From Variovorax paradoxus EPS (GTDB lineage Bacteria; Pseudomonadota; Gammaproteobacteria; Burkholderiales; Burkholderiaceae_C), in the NCBI RefSeq assembly GCF_000184745.1, contig NC_014931.1, positions 4,030,001-4,094,000 of the forward strand: 64,000 bases of DNA. The letters are read 5' to 3'. Positions 50,565 through 60,072 of this stretch are shown here, in pieces (the stretch's first letter is position 1; each line of letters opens with the position of its first letter). The notes beneath the pieces were generated by a model. The model searched no databases. It was not told the DNA's origin and saw only the letters and a list, made by a program, of their open reading frames with translations. The position numbers and the translations under genes were made by a program.

Positions 50565-51637
50565 CGACGCAGGCGCAGCCCGTATTTGGCAACACCGGCA
50601 TTGCAGCAACGCGGCAAGAGCACTGGCTGATATTTATCAATTTGTTTGTAGCTTTATCAGCCGGGGCATTGGCATCGCTGTCTGCCCCGATGATGCTGGC
50701 GGTTCTTTATATTGATATTTGGCTTTTTGCCAATCCTCATATCATTGCGACCTACACGCGCATCCGCCAGATTTCGCCGAGTATAAAAACTCATTGGGTT
50801 TTGATTTTTGCCGCACCAGTTTTAATAGCAGGGGGCCTAACGATCATCGCTCTTGCTTATGAAGCGGCCGGACTGCTGGCTCTCTATTTTGTGCTTCAGG
50901 CGTTTCACGTGACTCGCCAGAGTTACGGAATAGCAAGACGCTGCGACCGCCAGTTGCAGACGCCTTATCAAAGGCTGCCGTATTTTCTGATCTATATTTT
51001 TCCCGTTTGGGGATATTTACATCGCGGCGCGCAGGCATCCGATAGTTTCTTGGGATATCCGATCTGGCTACCACCTGTTCCGCAAGAGCTAGCCTTTGCA
51101 ATTGGGGTTGTGGCTGTCGTTGGCGCATTGTTTTGGTTTGCACGCCTGTGGCATTGCAGGAGCGCGGAGCAGGAAAACTCTCTCTTCAGCAGTTTTGTGC
51201 TTTCCCACCTATTGGTTTCGCTGGTCAGCTATATATTGATCAATGACATTACCCTAGGCTGGCTGGTAGTCAATGTTTGGCACAATATCCAGTATCTGGT
51301 ATTTGTCTACCGCCAACAGCGGAGCGATATCAAGGCGAACGACAAATCCGGCAAATTGGAGAGCACCCTAGCGGCTCGAAAATCAATATTTGAAATCTTG
51401 AAACGCCCGGCCGCATTTTTCCTCGGATGCTTGACCGTAGGGGCGATTTTTTATGTCGCTGCCGACAGGGTCGGCGAAAGCCTGATTTGGCTGGGATTCC
51501 CCACTATTCTTATTGCCCACCTTATCCTGAATTTTCATCATTATTTGGCGGACGGCTTTATATGGAGGCGTCGCCATACTGGCAATAATGTGCAGCCACA
51601 GATCCCCTCTCAACAACACCCCTCAATTCATGACTAG
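50561..51637 (+). CDS. Polytopic membrane protein with ordered His motifs, unknown
   Basis: This 358-aa protein has about eight to nine membrane segments. Conserved-looking polar motifs lie at segment ends: NPHIIATYTR (His60), FHVTRQSYGIARR (His116), VWHNIQYLVFVYRQ (His241), and HLILNFHHYLADGFIWRR (His320, His326, His327). Such a set is reminiscent of membrane-embedded di-iron or heme enzymes, but I do not recognise the family. It is translationally coupled to the preceding CxPC gene and overlaps the next gene by eight bases. Confidence 0.75.
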   Translation: MTTQAQPVFGNTGIAATRQEHWLIFINLFVALSAGALASLSAPMMLAVLYIDIWLFANPHIIATYTRIRQISPSIKTHWVLIFAAPVLIAGGLTIIALAYEAAGLLALYFVLQAFHVTRQSYGIARRCDRQLQTPYQRLPYFLIYIFPVWGYLHRGAQASDSFLGYPIWLPPVPQELAFAIGVVAVVGALFWFARLWHCRSAEQENSLFSSFVLSHLLVSLVSYILINDITLGWLVVNVWHNIQYLVFVYRQQRSDIKANDKSGKLESTLAARKSIFEILKRPAAFFLGCLTVGAIFYVAADRVGESLIWLGFPTILIAHLILNFHHYLADGFIWRRRHTGNNVQPQIPSQQHPSIHD

Positions 51638-52172
51638 ATTTGCCTTGCTCTTGGCGATAGGGTTCATCGCCGTTTCCGCGGCATACGCACAAGGAGAAAA
51701 AGTGCACATGAAGTCATTTGGAATCGGTTCCTTTGAATTCCCGATTCCCGGAAACTACGAAATCAAGCAAGGGCCACAGGCCACAGAGTTAATGGACAAG
51801 AGTGCTGGGCGCACGATCACAGTCGGAACCGTGTTACGCCCCTCTGGCAACGATCCGGCGGTGGCAGAAGCAATCGAGCAGATAGCGGGATTAACAGAGC
51901 GCAGTTGGCAACGCTTTGCCCAAACCGAGGGCGGCCGCGTGGTGGTGCCATTTAGGCGGAGCGACATTGGACCGGCGCTGTCTGTGTTGTCCATGGCAAC
52001 CGAGTTCACGACGGCGAGCGGTGCTGAGTACTACATCAACGTAGCGGCAACCGATGGAAGCGAGATCGCAGTGGTCACGATCGAGGGCTCCGGAAGTGCG
52101 AAGGTGGCCCATGAATTCTTGTTGCCGCTCGCAGAAGCGGTTCGATTTGCTCCCGGCGATCGGAAACGCTGA
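51630..52172 (+). CDS. Small exported protein, unknown
   Basis: This 180-aa protein has a clear signal peptide (RFALLLAIGFIAVSAAYA) and a mature globular domain (FGIGSFEFPIPGNYEIKQGP, then GRTITVGTVLRPSG). The beta-rich pattern resembles PsbP- or YfiO-unlike periplasmic domains that I cannot name. It starts at ATG 51630, overlapping the end of the membrane protein gene. It is the last gene of the three-gene cluster; the island's AT bias fades at its 3' end. Confidence 0.7.
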   Translation: MTRFALLLAIGFIAVSAAYAQGEKVHMKSFGIGSFEFPIPGNYEIKQGPQATELMDKSAGRTITVGTVLRPSGNDPAVAEAIEQIAGLTERSWQRFAQTEGGRVVVPFRRSDIGPALSVLSMATEFTTASGAEYYINVAATDGSEIAVVTIEGSGSAKVAHEFLLPLAEAVRFAPGDRKR

Positions 52173-52270
52173 TCACGCAGGTAACGGTCGCTACCGCAAA
52201 GATGTCCGAGCCAAATGTGTAGGCCATCGCGATCTAAAGCGCGCCTGGGACCGCGCTTGGATATTCGGCA

Positions 52271-52876
52271 TCAGCCCTGCCCGGAAGCCAAACCACCGGC
52301 TCCGCCCTTGGCCTTCCGAAACAAGATCACCACCCCCGAAATCAAAAAGTAAACAGCCCCCACCCCCGCATACCCAGCCAACGTCTGCACCACAGGCGCC
52401 GCACTCCCCTGCTGCGCCACAAAAAACCCGCCGGCCAGCGCCGACTGAGCCCCGCTGAGCATCATCACCCACTGCCCTTTGTCGCTCTTGCGCCGGCGAA
52501 TTGCAGTCGCCAGTTGAAGCAGCCCCGCGACGATGGCCCACGCGCCAAAGATCGCCAGAATGAGCTGCAGCTTGAGCCCCAGCGAAACCGCGACGGCCAC
52601 GGTGACCAGCGCGCTGATCCAGGCGTTCAACACCTGCGTGGGGTTGGCCTTGGCGCCGCCCGTCATCCGCGCGTCCCACAGGTTGGCCAGCGCGTCCCAT
52701 GCGGGGTAAACGACGAGCAGCGCGGTCGCCACGACGGGCGAGCCCTTGGCGACGGTGAAAGCAAGCGCGACCCACACAAAGGAAAAGGCAGCGCGCGTGA
52801 AGTAGAGCTTGCGCAGCCACGCGGCGCGTTGAAGAAGCGGTTGAAGTTGGAGTGGCGACTGATTGGTGTCTGACAT
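52271..52876 (-). CDS. DUF308/HdeD-like membrane protein
   Basis: This 201-aa protein has about six hydrophobic helices, with the SFVWVALAFTVAKGSPVV, LILAIFGAWAIVAGLLQLATAI and GVGAVYFLISGVVILF segments typical of the DUF308/HdeD family. The function of the family is acid resistance or unknown. The start at 52876 (MSDTNQSP) is favoured over longer frames that read through a purine-rich tract. Confidence 0.78.
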   Translation of the reverse strand: MSDTNQSPLQLQPLLQRAAWLRKLYFTRAAFSFVWVALAFTVAKGSPVVATALLVVYPAWDALANLWDARMTGGAKANPTQVLNAWISALVTVAVAVSLGLKLQLILAIFGAWAIVAGLLQLATAIRRRKSDKGQWVMMLSGAQSALAGGFFVAQQGSAAPVVQTLAGYAGVGAVYFLISGVVILFRKAKGGAGGLASGQG

Positions 52877-53085
52877 GGCAATGGCGGTCGAGGCCGCGAG
52901 ATTGGAACGAAGAGGAAGAAAAAGAAGAAGAGAAAAAGCCCGTCGCCCCGAGCGGAGCGGCTGCAGCCAATTCTGTTTGGCCCCTCCCAATCGCGGTATC
53001 GGTCGAATGACCGACAAGGGCGCCTTGAAATAAATCGACTGTGCGATCCTGTGCTTTTGCCCCTCCCCTCCCCGCCGCCTCCGTG

Positions 53086-54600
53086 ATGCCAGACGACACC
53101 ACCATCGCCGTATTCGACGCCGTGCGCGCCCTCGCCTTCATCGGCGACCTGAGCATGGGCCAGCCGACCGACCATTCGCTGCGCACCGCGTGGCTCGCGG
53201 GAATGATCGCGACCGAGGCCCGCTGCGACCCTTCGCAGATCGAAGCCGCCCGGCACGTCGCGCTGCTGCGCTGGTCGGGCTGCACGGCCAATGCGCAGGA
53301 GTTCGCGGACTTCCTGGACGACGACGTGCAGGGCCGGCAAGCCATGCTCGCATCGCAGAAGCCGCGGGCACCGCAGCAGCAGCAGCAACAGCAGCAGCAC
53401 CAACAACAACATCAACCGCGCAGCGCGGCCATCCCGAGCGCGATGCTCGACATGGCCAGCATCCATTGCGAAATCGCCGGCGACATCGCGAACACGCTGG
53501 GCCTCCTCCCCGACACCGAAGCGGCGCTGCGCGCGATCTTCGAGACCTACGACGGCGGCGGCGTGCCCGGCCTGCTGCAAGGCGACGAGGTGCCGCTCGC
53601 AACCTACGTCGTGGCGCTGGCGAGCGACCTCGAAATCTTCAGCCGCCTCTACGGGCTCGACGAAGCGCTCACGCTGGCCCGCGGACGCGCGAACAGCGTG
53701 TACCCCGGCGCGCTCGTCGACGCCAGCACGCCACACGTCGCGACGTGGATGAAGACGCTGGACGCCCCCACCCCGCCGTGGACCGATGCGGCCGACCAGC
53801 CCGCATCGATGCTGCAGCGCGTCGGGCTGGAGCTGGTGGGCGACGTGATCGATCTCAAGCTGCCCTGGATGACGGGTTACTCCCGCCGCGTGGCCCAGCT
53901 GGCGCGCGATGGCAGTGCGCACGCGGGCCTGGACGAGGCCCTGTGCCACCGCACGTACAAGGCCGGGCTGATCCACGGCATCGGCCGCGCGTCGGTGCCC
54001 AACGCGATCTGGAACGCGCCCGAGCCGCTGCCGGCTTCGTCGCTGGAGCGCATGCGGCTGGTGCCGTACTGGACCTCGCGCGCCGCAGGGCAAATCGACG
54101 GGCTCGCGGCCGAAGCGGAAATCGCGTCCTTCGCTTTCGAACGGCGCGATGGCTCGGGTTACTACCGCGGCCGGTCGGGCACGGCGATGCCGCCGGAGGC
54201 GCAGTTCGTCGCGGCGGCCGAGCGGTGGGTTTCACTTCGCACGCGGCGTCCGTGGCGGGAGGAGTTCAGCGAAGCGGAGGCGCTGGGGTGCATGAAGGAA
54301 GACGTGGAGGCGGGGCGCTTCGATCAGCACGTTGTCGATGCGCTGCTTGCCTGCGCGATGTCGCATGCGCCTTCGAGGTCCGCGGCGCCGCAACAGCAGC
54401 GCGGCGAGCAGGCTTTGTCGGAGCGCGAACTGGAGGTGCTGCGCTGCATCAGCAAGGGCGAGAACACCAAGGAAGTCGCTCGCGCGCTGGGCATCAGCCC
54501 GCGCACGGTGCGAACGCATGTCGAGCGCGTGTTCCTCAAGCTCGAATGTTCGACGCGCGCGGCCGCGACGTTGAAGGCGGCGACCCGCGGGCTGATCTGA
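53086..54600 (+). CDS. LuxR-type regulator with HD-like domain and polyglutamine tract
   Basis: This 504-aa protein has an N-terminal half resembling an HD/HD-GYP module (DHSLRTAWLAGMIATEA near residue 30; HGIGRASVPNAIW in the second half). A polyglutamine stretch of about 14 residues with two His lies near residues 100-115. The C terminus is a LuxR HTH (LSERELEVLRCISKGENTKE, then VARALGISPRTVRTHVERVF). GTG 53041 would add 15 residues; ATG 53086 is chosen. HD catalytic residues look degenerate, so the domain may only sense ligands. Confidence 0.8.
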   Translation: MPDDTTIAVFDAVRALAFIGDLSMGQPTDHSLRTAWLAGMIATEARCDPSQIEAARHVALLRWSGCTANAQEFADFLDDDVQGRQAMLASQKPRAPQQQQQQQQHQQQHQPRSAAIPSAMLDMASIHCEIAGDIANTLGLLPDTEAALRAIFETYDGGGVPGLLQGDEVPLATYVVALASDLEIFSRLYGLDEALTLARGRANSVYPGALVDASTPHVATWMKTLDAPTPPWTDAADQPASMLQRVGLELVGDVIDLKLPWMTGYSRRVAQLARDGSAHAGLDEALCHRTYKAGLIHGIGRASVPNAIWNAPEPLPASSLERMRLVPYWTSRAAGQIDGLAAEAEIASFAFERRDGSGYYRGRSGTAMPPEAQFVAAAERWVSLRTRRPWREEFSEAEALGCMKEDVEAGRFDQHVVDALLACAMSHAPSRSAAPQQQRGEQALSERELEVLRCISKGENTKEVARALGISPRTVRTHVERVFLKLECSTRAAATLKAATRGLI

Positions 54601-54828
54601 AGGCAGGCTCCGGTCGATAGCGGCAACGGCGAGCGAGCGCCATGACGCCCTTGCCGCCTTTTTCTTTCGCCGGCTAGTGCCACCAGGATGCGATTCGGGC
54701 CGGAGTCGAAAGACTCCGCGACCGGCATCGCTTCCACCCGCCGGCGCAAATTTTCATCGTCACGAACGCTTCATGTCGGCACTAAAGAATCGCGCCGTCA
54801 CATGACCTGAGTACGACCTGACCTCACG

Positions 54829-56247
54829 ATGAAAACCGCAAAAAACACGCCCTTCCCCACCGTTCCCCTCGATCTTCCCCAGCGCCGCACCTTCCTGCGG
54901 CAGAGCTTCGCCACCGCGGGCGTGGTCACGCTCCCGGCCTTTCTCGCTGCCTGCGGCGGCGGCGGCAGCAACGGCGTTGCCTTCCCGCCGATTGCCGGTG
55001 CGCCGCCCGCACCTTCGCCTTCGCCCGCCCCGGCGCCGACACCCGCCCAGCCGCCGGTCGAGCCGCCCGTCGTCAAGAAGAGCCCCTTCGCGGAGTTCTC
55101 GGCGCTGCAGCCCGCCGATGCCAACGGCGTGATGCTGCCCAAGGGCTTCACCTCGCGCATCGTTGCGCAGTCGGGCGCCATCGCCGCAGGAAGCTACACA
55201 TGGCATGGCTCGCCGGATGGCGGCGCGACCTACCCGACCGCCAACGGCGGCTGGATCTACGTGAGCAATTCGGAAATCAGCAAGGCCGGCGGCGGTGTCG
55301 GCGCGTTGCGCTTCGACGCCAACGGCACGGTGGTCGATTCGTACCCGATCCTGAAAGGCACAACGACCAACTGCGCTGGCGGCCCCACCCCCTGGAACAC
55401 CTGGCTGTCGTGCGAGGAACATTCCAGCGGCATGGTGTGGGAGTGCGACCCCACCAAGCCCTGGGTCGACGCGAGCAGCGCCCCGAGCCTGCCGGCGCTG
55501 GGCCTCTACGCGCACGAGGCCGTGTGCGTGGACCCCGTTCACAAGACGCTTTATCTGACCGAAGACGCATCCCTCGGCCGCGTCTACCGCTTCGTGTGCG
55601 ATGCGAGCGACTGGCCCGAAGGCGCCCCGCGCGCGGCAATGAAGACGGGCCGGCTGCAGGTGCTCAAGATCAAGGACATCGCGAGCGACATCGACCTCGC
55701 CGATCCGGCCAAGCCATATCCGAAGGACTTCGGCCAACCTTTGGCAGTGGAGTGGATCGATGTCAACGACCCCCACATGGCGCAGGCCGGCGTGCGCTCG
55801 AGCATGCGCGCGGCAGGCCGCACGCCGCCCGGTGCCGGGTTCCGGAAGGCCGAGGGCATCTGGTTCTTCAACGGCATCGTGTACTTCGTGACCTCGTACA
55901 ACGCGCACATCTGGGCCTACGACACGCAGAACCAGACGCTCGAGGCGATCTACGACGGCATGAACAAGGACCCCGCCACGCACTCGATCGACGAGCCGGA
56001 CAACCTCACGATCTCGGCCCTCGGCGACATCCTGGTGGCGGAAGACGCGGGCAACCTGGAAATCGGCGTGCTGCGGATGGAATCGGGCACCTCCCAGCCG
56101 CTCGTGCGCCTGGTCGGCCACGACGACAGCGAGGTCGTCGGCCCCGCCCTGTCGCCCGATGGCAAGCGGCTGTATTTCAGCTCGCAGCGCGGCACCGGGG
56201 GAGCGGGCATCACCTTCGAGATCACGCTGCCATCCGCGGCGAAGTAA
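54829..56247 (+). CDS. PhoX/DUF839 family Tat-exported protein
   Basis: This 472-aa protein has a twin-arginine signal (QRRTFLRQSFATAGVV) followed by a lipobox-like FLAACGGGG, so it may be a lipoprotein. A proline-rich linker (APAPTPAQPP) precedes a DUF839/PhoX beta-propeller core (WNTWLSCEEHSSGMVWECDP, LYAHEAVCVDP, EGIWFFNG). PhoX enzymes are calcium-dependent alkaline phosphatases; the catalytic set was not checked. No confident Pho box is seen upstream. Confidence 0.82.
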   Translation: MKTAKNTPFPTVPLDLPQRRTFLRQSFATAGVVTLPAFLAACGGGGSNGVAFPPIAGAPPAPSPSPAPAPTPAQPPVEPPVVKKSPFAEFSALQPADANGVMLPKGFTSRIVAQSGAIAAGSYTWHGSPDGGATYPTANGGWIYVSNSEISKAGGGVGALRFDANGTVVDSYPILKGTTTNCAGGPTPWNTWLSCEEHSSGMVWECDPTKPWVDASSAPSLPALGLYAHEAVCVDPVHKTLYLTEDASLGRVYRFVCDASDWPEGAPRAAMKTGRLQVLKIKDIASDIDLADPAKPYPKDFGQPLAVEWIDVNDPHMAQAGVRSSMRAAGRTPPGAGFRKAEGIWFFNGIVYFVTSYNAHIWAYDTQNQTLEAIYDGMNKDPATHSIDEPDNLTISALGDILVAEDAGNLEIGVLRMESGTSQPLVRLVGHDDSEVVGPALSPDGKRLYFSSQRGTGGAGITFEITLPSAAK

Positions 56248-56427
56248 GGCAAGGCCAGACAGACGTTCAGCACGGCGCAGGAAGACCGATCGACGGTCGA
56301 TCCTGCGGCCGATGCGTTTGCCATATGGCGCCGCCGCGGTTGTCGGCGTAAGCTGAAATCCGGCCGACCAGCCAAGGTGATGGCCCCAGCAACCACCGCT
56401 GTGCCGACTTGTACGAAAGGACCGTTT

Positions 56428-56814
56428 ATGTTGTCCGACTCGTCTGTCACGACCATGCTCCCCGTCAAGGACATGGACCGCGCCCGCGCCTTCTACGAGG
56501 GTTGCCTCGGCCTGAAACCCGGAGGCCTCCGGCCCGACGGCAAGTTCGTCTACGCGGTGGGCGGCAGCACGCTGTCGCTGTTCCCCAGACCGGAGGGAAC
56601 CAAGGCCGACCACACGGCGATCAGCTTCCAGGTCGACGACATCGCCGCCAGCATCGCGAACCTCAAGCGCGCCGGCGTGGTGTTCGAGGACTACGACTAC
56701 CCCGAGCTGAAGACCGTCGACCACGTCTGCGTGCTCGGCTCGGAGAAGGCGGCGTGGTTCAAGGACACCGAGGGGAACTACCTCTGTATTCACGAGGACA
56801 TTGCAGAGGGGTAG
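56428..56814 (+). CDS. VOC family (glyoxalase-like) protein
   Basis: This 128-aa protein has one VOC module: VTTMLPVKDMDRARAFYEGC, then HTAISFQVDDIAASIANL and WFKDTEGNYLCIHED. The metal positions His, Glu are visible in HTA and IHE. AAAGGA lies seven bases before the start at 56428. It is probably a small dioxygenase or resistance-like enzyme of unknown substrate. Confidence 0.85.
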   Translation: MLSDSSVTTMLPVKDMDRARAFYEGCLGLKPGGLRPDGKFVYAVGGSTLSLFPRPEGTKADHTAISFQVDDIAASIANLKRAGVVFEDYDYPELKTVDHVCVLGSEKAAWFKDTEGNYLCIHEDIAEG

Positions 56815-57020
56815 CGGCGACGCGACGGGCGCCGGTCGGGCGGCGTCCGGGAGGCGCCGAATTTTTGCGGCACGATGCAGTCATTTGTGAGCTGGCAATG
56901 ACCTTGTCTACCCGGGCGCACGCGGCGAGCAATGCGCGCACATCAGCCACGACGCAGACTCGTCTCGCTTGTGCCGGCCGTAGAGTGCTATCGCTAGACG
57001 ACTCTGACGCCATTCGAACA

Positions 57021-57728
57021 ATGAATTCAGTCCCAACCGAACTCTTCATCGACCAAGGCTATCTACGGTTCGAAGGCTTCCATCCGAAGAAGCACGTGGC
57101 GAGCGTCAAGCAGAAGCTGCTGGACGAGCTCAAGCGGCTGAAGGCGTTGCCCGGAGGAAAGAGCCTGCCGGCTTCGCTGCAACGGCTGCCAGTCTTCCAG
57201 CAGATCGGAAAGCTCTCGGCGCTCGTCAAGGTTCCGGGCCTGCATCAGGCGCTGGTAACGCCCGACCTCATCGAATACGTCACGCGACTTGGCGGGCGGG
57301 CGCCCTCTGCCGTTCAGGACACGCAGCTGCTGCTCTCGCCGCCCAACCAAGGCGCCTCGACGCTCGAGGGATTGAACTGGCATGTCGATGTGTCGGCGCC
57401 GACGCAAGGGCCGCTGCCGGGCATCCAGGCCTTCTTCCTCATCGATGACGTGGCACCCGGCGGCGGCGCAACCCTGGCGTTGGCCGGCTCGCATCGTGTC
57501 GGCACCCCGGGGCAAGCCACGGCCTCGCGGCTGCGCGAGGTGCTGAAGACGCCGGGAGACCTTGCGCGAAATCTTGAGCAACTGGGCATCGGCATCGTCG
57601 AGATGTCGGGCCGCGCGGGCGACGTGTTCCTGATGGACCTGCGCCTCTTGCACACGCCATCGGTCAACTCAACGAAGAACGTGCGGATGATGGCGACGGC
57701 TCGCTGCTTCTTCTCCAACGGCATCTGA
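57021..57728 (+). CDS. Phytanoyl-CoA dioxygenase-like protein
   Basis: This 235-aa protein fits the PhyH Fe(II)/2-oxoglutarate dioxygenase fold. WHVDVSAPTQG supplies the HxD pair, GGGATLALAGSHR the typical segment, and LLHTPSVNSTKNVRMMATA the distal His and the Arg for 2-oxoglutarate. The start at 57021 has no strong ribosome site. The substrate is unknown. The preceding 56815-57020 holds no gene that I can support. Confidence 0.8.
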   Translation: MNSVPTELFIDQGYLRFEGFHPKKHVASVKQKLLDELKRLKALPGGKSLPASLQRLPVFQQIGKLSALVKVPGLHQALVTPDLIEYVTRLGGRAPSAVQDTQLLLSPPNQGASTLEGLNWHVDVSAPTQGPLPGIQAFFLIDDVAPGGGATLALAGSHRVGTPGQATASRLREVLKTPGDLARNLEQLGIGIVEMSGRAGDVFLMDLRLLHTPSVNSTKNVRMMATARCFFSNGI

Positions 57729-57854
57729 AATCCCCGTCGCCGCACGGCAGGCAAGGCGGGCTTGCGCACGGTTGGACATAGGCCGTTTGGACGACTTCAT
57801 CCGCCAAAAGAACCCGATAAGAATCCGTGCTTTCGGCTTCACTGGAGTGCCGCG

Positions 57855-58337
57855 ATGTCCCTGACTTTCCACGATGGAACGAGTCTGCTCTACCGGAATT
57901 ACACGAACCACAGGGCGTGGAACAGCACGGCCCTGCTGGGGCTGAACCCGGGTCGCAGCTACGACAAGATGCTGATCGACGACTACAACAACGAAGCCAA
58001 GATGAGGGAACTGTTCTCGCGTCCCGGCGCGCAGAACTGCTGTCCGGGCGGCGTGGGCGCCAGCAGGCTGGGCGACTATGTGAATTCGGATGTGCGCAAC
58101 GTGATCGTCGTGAAGGGCCTGCACCAGTGGGTCGAGAAGGTCGGCACGGGCAGCGCGCGCTGGGGCTCCAACTTCCAGCTGCACATCACCTTCGGGCTGG
58201 ACGGCCAGCTCTGGCACCTGTACGCGACCTACTACGGCGACTCGCAGAAGGTCACGTTCAGCAGCCAGTGCTCGGCGGGCGAAAAGGTCTCGCACACCGA
58301 CCACGAAGGGTTCAGCAAGCAGGGGCGCAGAAAGTAG
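57855..58337 (+). CDS. Hypothetical 160-aa protein
   Basis: The frame runs from ATG 57855 and reads a globular protein rich in Tyr, Asn and Trp (YRNYTNHRAWNSTALLGLNP, SARWGSNFQLHITFGLDGQL, LYATYYGDSQKVTFSSQ). It has no signal peptide or membrane helix. GTGGAGTGCCG-like sequence precedes it. I do not recognise the family. A purine-rich GAAGAAGAGG tract follows the stop. Confidence 0.6.
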   Translation: MSLTFHDGTSLLYRNYTNHRAWNSTALLGLNPGRSYDKMLIDDYNNEAKMRELFSRPGAQNCCPGGVGASRLGDYVNSDVRNVIVVKGLHQWVEKVGTGSARWGSNFQLHITFGLDGQLWHLYATYYGDSQKVTFSSQCSAGEKVSHTDHEGFSKQGRRK

Positions 58338-58410
58338 AGGAAGAGAAGGAAGAAGAGGAAGAAGAAGCAGGCGAGCGCACGCCCTGTGCGCTGGCTACCC
58401 ACACGACGGC

Positions 58411-59820
58411 TCATCCCGCGTCGGGAGGCGCATCCTTCTTCAGATCGGCGAACTTGGCCGCCATCGTCGGGTTGCCCCGCGTGAGCTTCTTGATCGTCAC
58501 GTCCTGCGCCTTGTCGTTCGCCAGGCGAAGGTTGCGGTCGGTGCCGAGCAGCGCCTCCTTCGTTTTTTGCAGGTGGTCGATCGACTTGTCGATCTCTTCG
58601 ATGGCGGTCTGGAAGCGCCGCGAAGCCAGGTCGTAGTTCTTCGCGAATGCGTTCTTGAACGTCTCCAGCTCGTTTTCGAAGTTGGTGACGTCGATGTTCT
58701 GCGCCTTGAAAAGCGCGAGCTCCGACTTGTACTTGAGCGAGTTCATCGCGGCGTTGCGCAGCAGCGTGATGATCGGCAGAAAGAACTGGGGCCGCACGAC
58801 GTACATCTTCGGGTAGCGGTGGAACACGTCGACGATGCCGGTGTTGTAGAGCTCGCTGTCGGGCTCCAGCAGCGAGACCAGCACCGCGTATTCGCAGCCC
58901 TTCTCGGTGCGGTCCTTGTCGAGCTCTTTCAGGAAGTCTTCGTTCCTGTTCTTCGTGGCGGTGCGGTCGCTCTCGTTCTTCATCTCGAACATGATCGAGA
59001 CGATCTCGGTGCCCGCCTCGTCCGCATCGCGAAAGACGTAGTCGCCCTTGCTGCCGGAGCGCGCGTCGTTGTCCTTCTCGAAATACGCTCGCGGAAACGC
59101 CATTGCCCGGATGCGGTTGAACTCGGTTTCGCAGTGCTGCTCGAGGGTCTCGCCGACCATCTTGGTCGAGAGGCGCGCCTTCAAGTCCTTCAGGCGCTCG
59201 ATCGCGTCGTCGCGGTCCTTGATCTGCGTTTCGTACTTGTCCTTGAGCGACTTCTCGGCGAGCTGCTTTTCGAGTTCGGCCCGGCCAAGGCCGCTCCTGA
59301 GTTCGTCGCGCTCCTTCTCGACCACGCTCACGGCCTGGGTCACCGCGAGCCGCTGCGCCACTTCGATGGCGTCGAGCTTGGCCTTCAGCGACTGAATCTC
59401 CGCGTCCTTGGCGGCAGCGCCCCGCTCCAGTTCGCTCGCGTGCTTCGCCTGGGCCAGTTCGGCGGCGGCCCGCTTTTCTTGCCGGGCCCGTTCGAGTTCG
59501 CTGGCGAGCGCGTCGCGTTCTTTTTCGATGGCGCCGAGGGCTTCGCTCACCGCGAGTTTTCGCGCGACCTCGCCGGCATCGAGGCTGGCTTTCAGCTGCT
59601 GGATCTCGGCGTCCTTGGCTGCGGCGGCCGCCTGCAAGCGGCTGGCGGCCTGGGCCTGCGCGAGTTGGACGGCATTGCGCTTGTCCTGCGCGGCCAACTC
59701 GAGGCGCTCGTGCAGTTGCTTGTCGAAGTCGCTGTCGCGAACCTGCTTCAGGATGTCGGCGTACCCGGCCTCGTCGATCTTGAAGGCTTTCCCGCAGTGC
59801 GGGCAGATGATTTCATGCAT
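58411..59820 (-). CDS. DUF2130 coiled-coil protein
   Basis: This 469-aa protein has an N-terminal zinc-ribbon-like CPHCGKAF, about 190 residues of coiled coil (repeating [24 protein letters not shown]), and a C-terminal DUF2130 domain ([20 protein letters not shown], then [20 protein letters not shown], and [20 protein letters not shown]). The C-terminal domain resembles restriction-endonuclease-like folds and the RmuC neighbourhood. Its role is unknown. It is divergent from the EamA gene. Confidence 0.88.
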   Translation of the reverse strand: MHEIICPHCGKAFKIDEAGYADILKQVRDSDFDKQLHERLELAAQDKRNAVQLAQAQAASRLQAAAAAKDAEIQQLKASLDAGEVARKLAVSEALGAIEKERDALASELERARQEKRAAAELAQAKHASELERGAAAKDAEIQSLKAKLDAIEVAQRLAVTQAVSVVEKERDELRSGLGRAELEKQLAEKSLKDKYETQIKDRDDAIERLKDLKARLSTKMVGETLEQHCETEFNRIRAMAFPRAYFEKDNDARSGSKGDYVFRDADEAGTEIVSIMFEMKNESDRTATKNRNEDFLKELDKDRTEKGCEYAVLVSLLEPDSELYNTGIVDVFHRYPKMYVVRPQFFLPIITLLRNAAMNSLKYKSELALFKAQNIDVTNFENELETFKNAFAKNYDLASRRFQTAIEEIDKSIDHLQKTKEALLGTDRNLRLANDKAQDVTIKKLTRGNPTMAAKFADLKKDAPPDAG

Positions 59821-60072
59821 GACTGATTACTCGTGTGTGTGGGGTGCAACCTGCACGCGCGCGGCGGGCCTCGATTCGTTTCATGATCGCCCGCACCGTG
59901 ATGGCTTCAGGGCCGAATCGTGCCACGAGGGCGAACGCCAGGCCCCGGCCGCGCGGCTGCTCGCTATCGCTGGCCAAGGCTAGACTTGTGCCTCGGCCAG
60001 GACCAGACACTCGCTGCGCCTCCGCCAGGCGGCCAAGAACAAGTCCCTTCCCCTGGCCGCCATCACCCGCCC

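Noticed and set aside
54721..54828. A Pho box upstream of the PhoX-like gene
   Set aside because: TTCAT repeats are present but do not match CTGTCAT-N4-CTGTCAT spacing.
58338..58372. A coding extension over the GAAGAAGAGG tract
   Set aside because: It follows a clear stop codon and is a low-complexity purine run, similar to one at 52905-52945.
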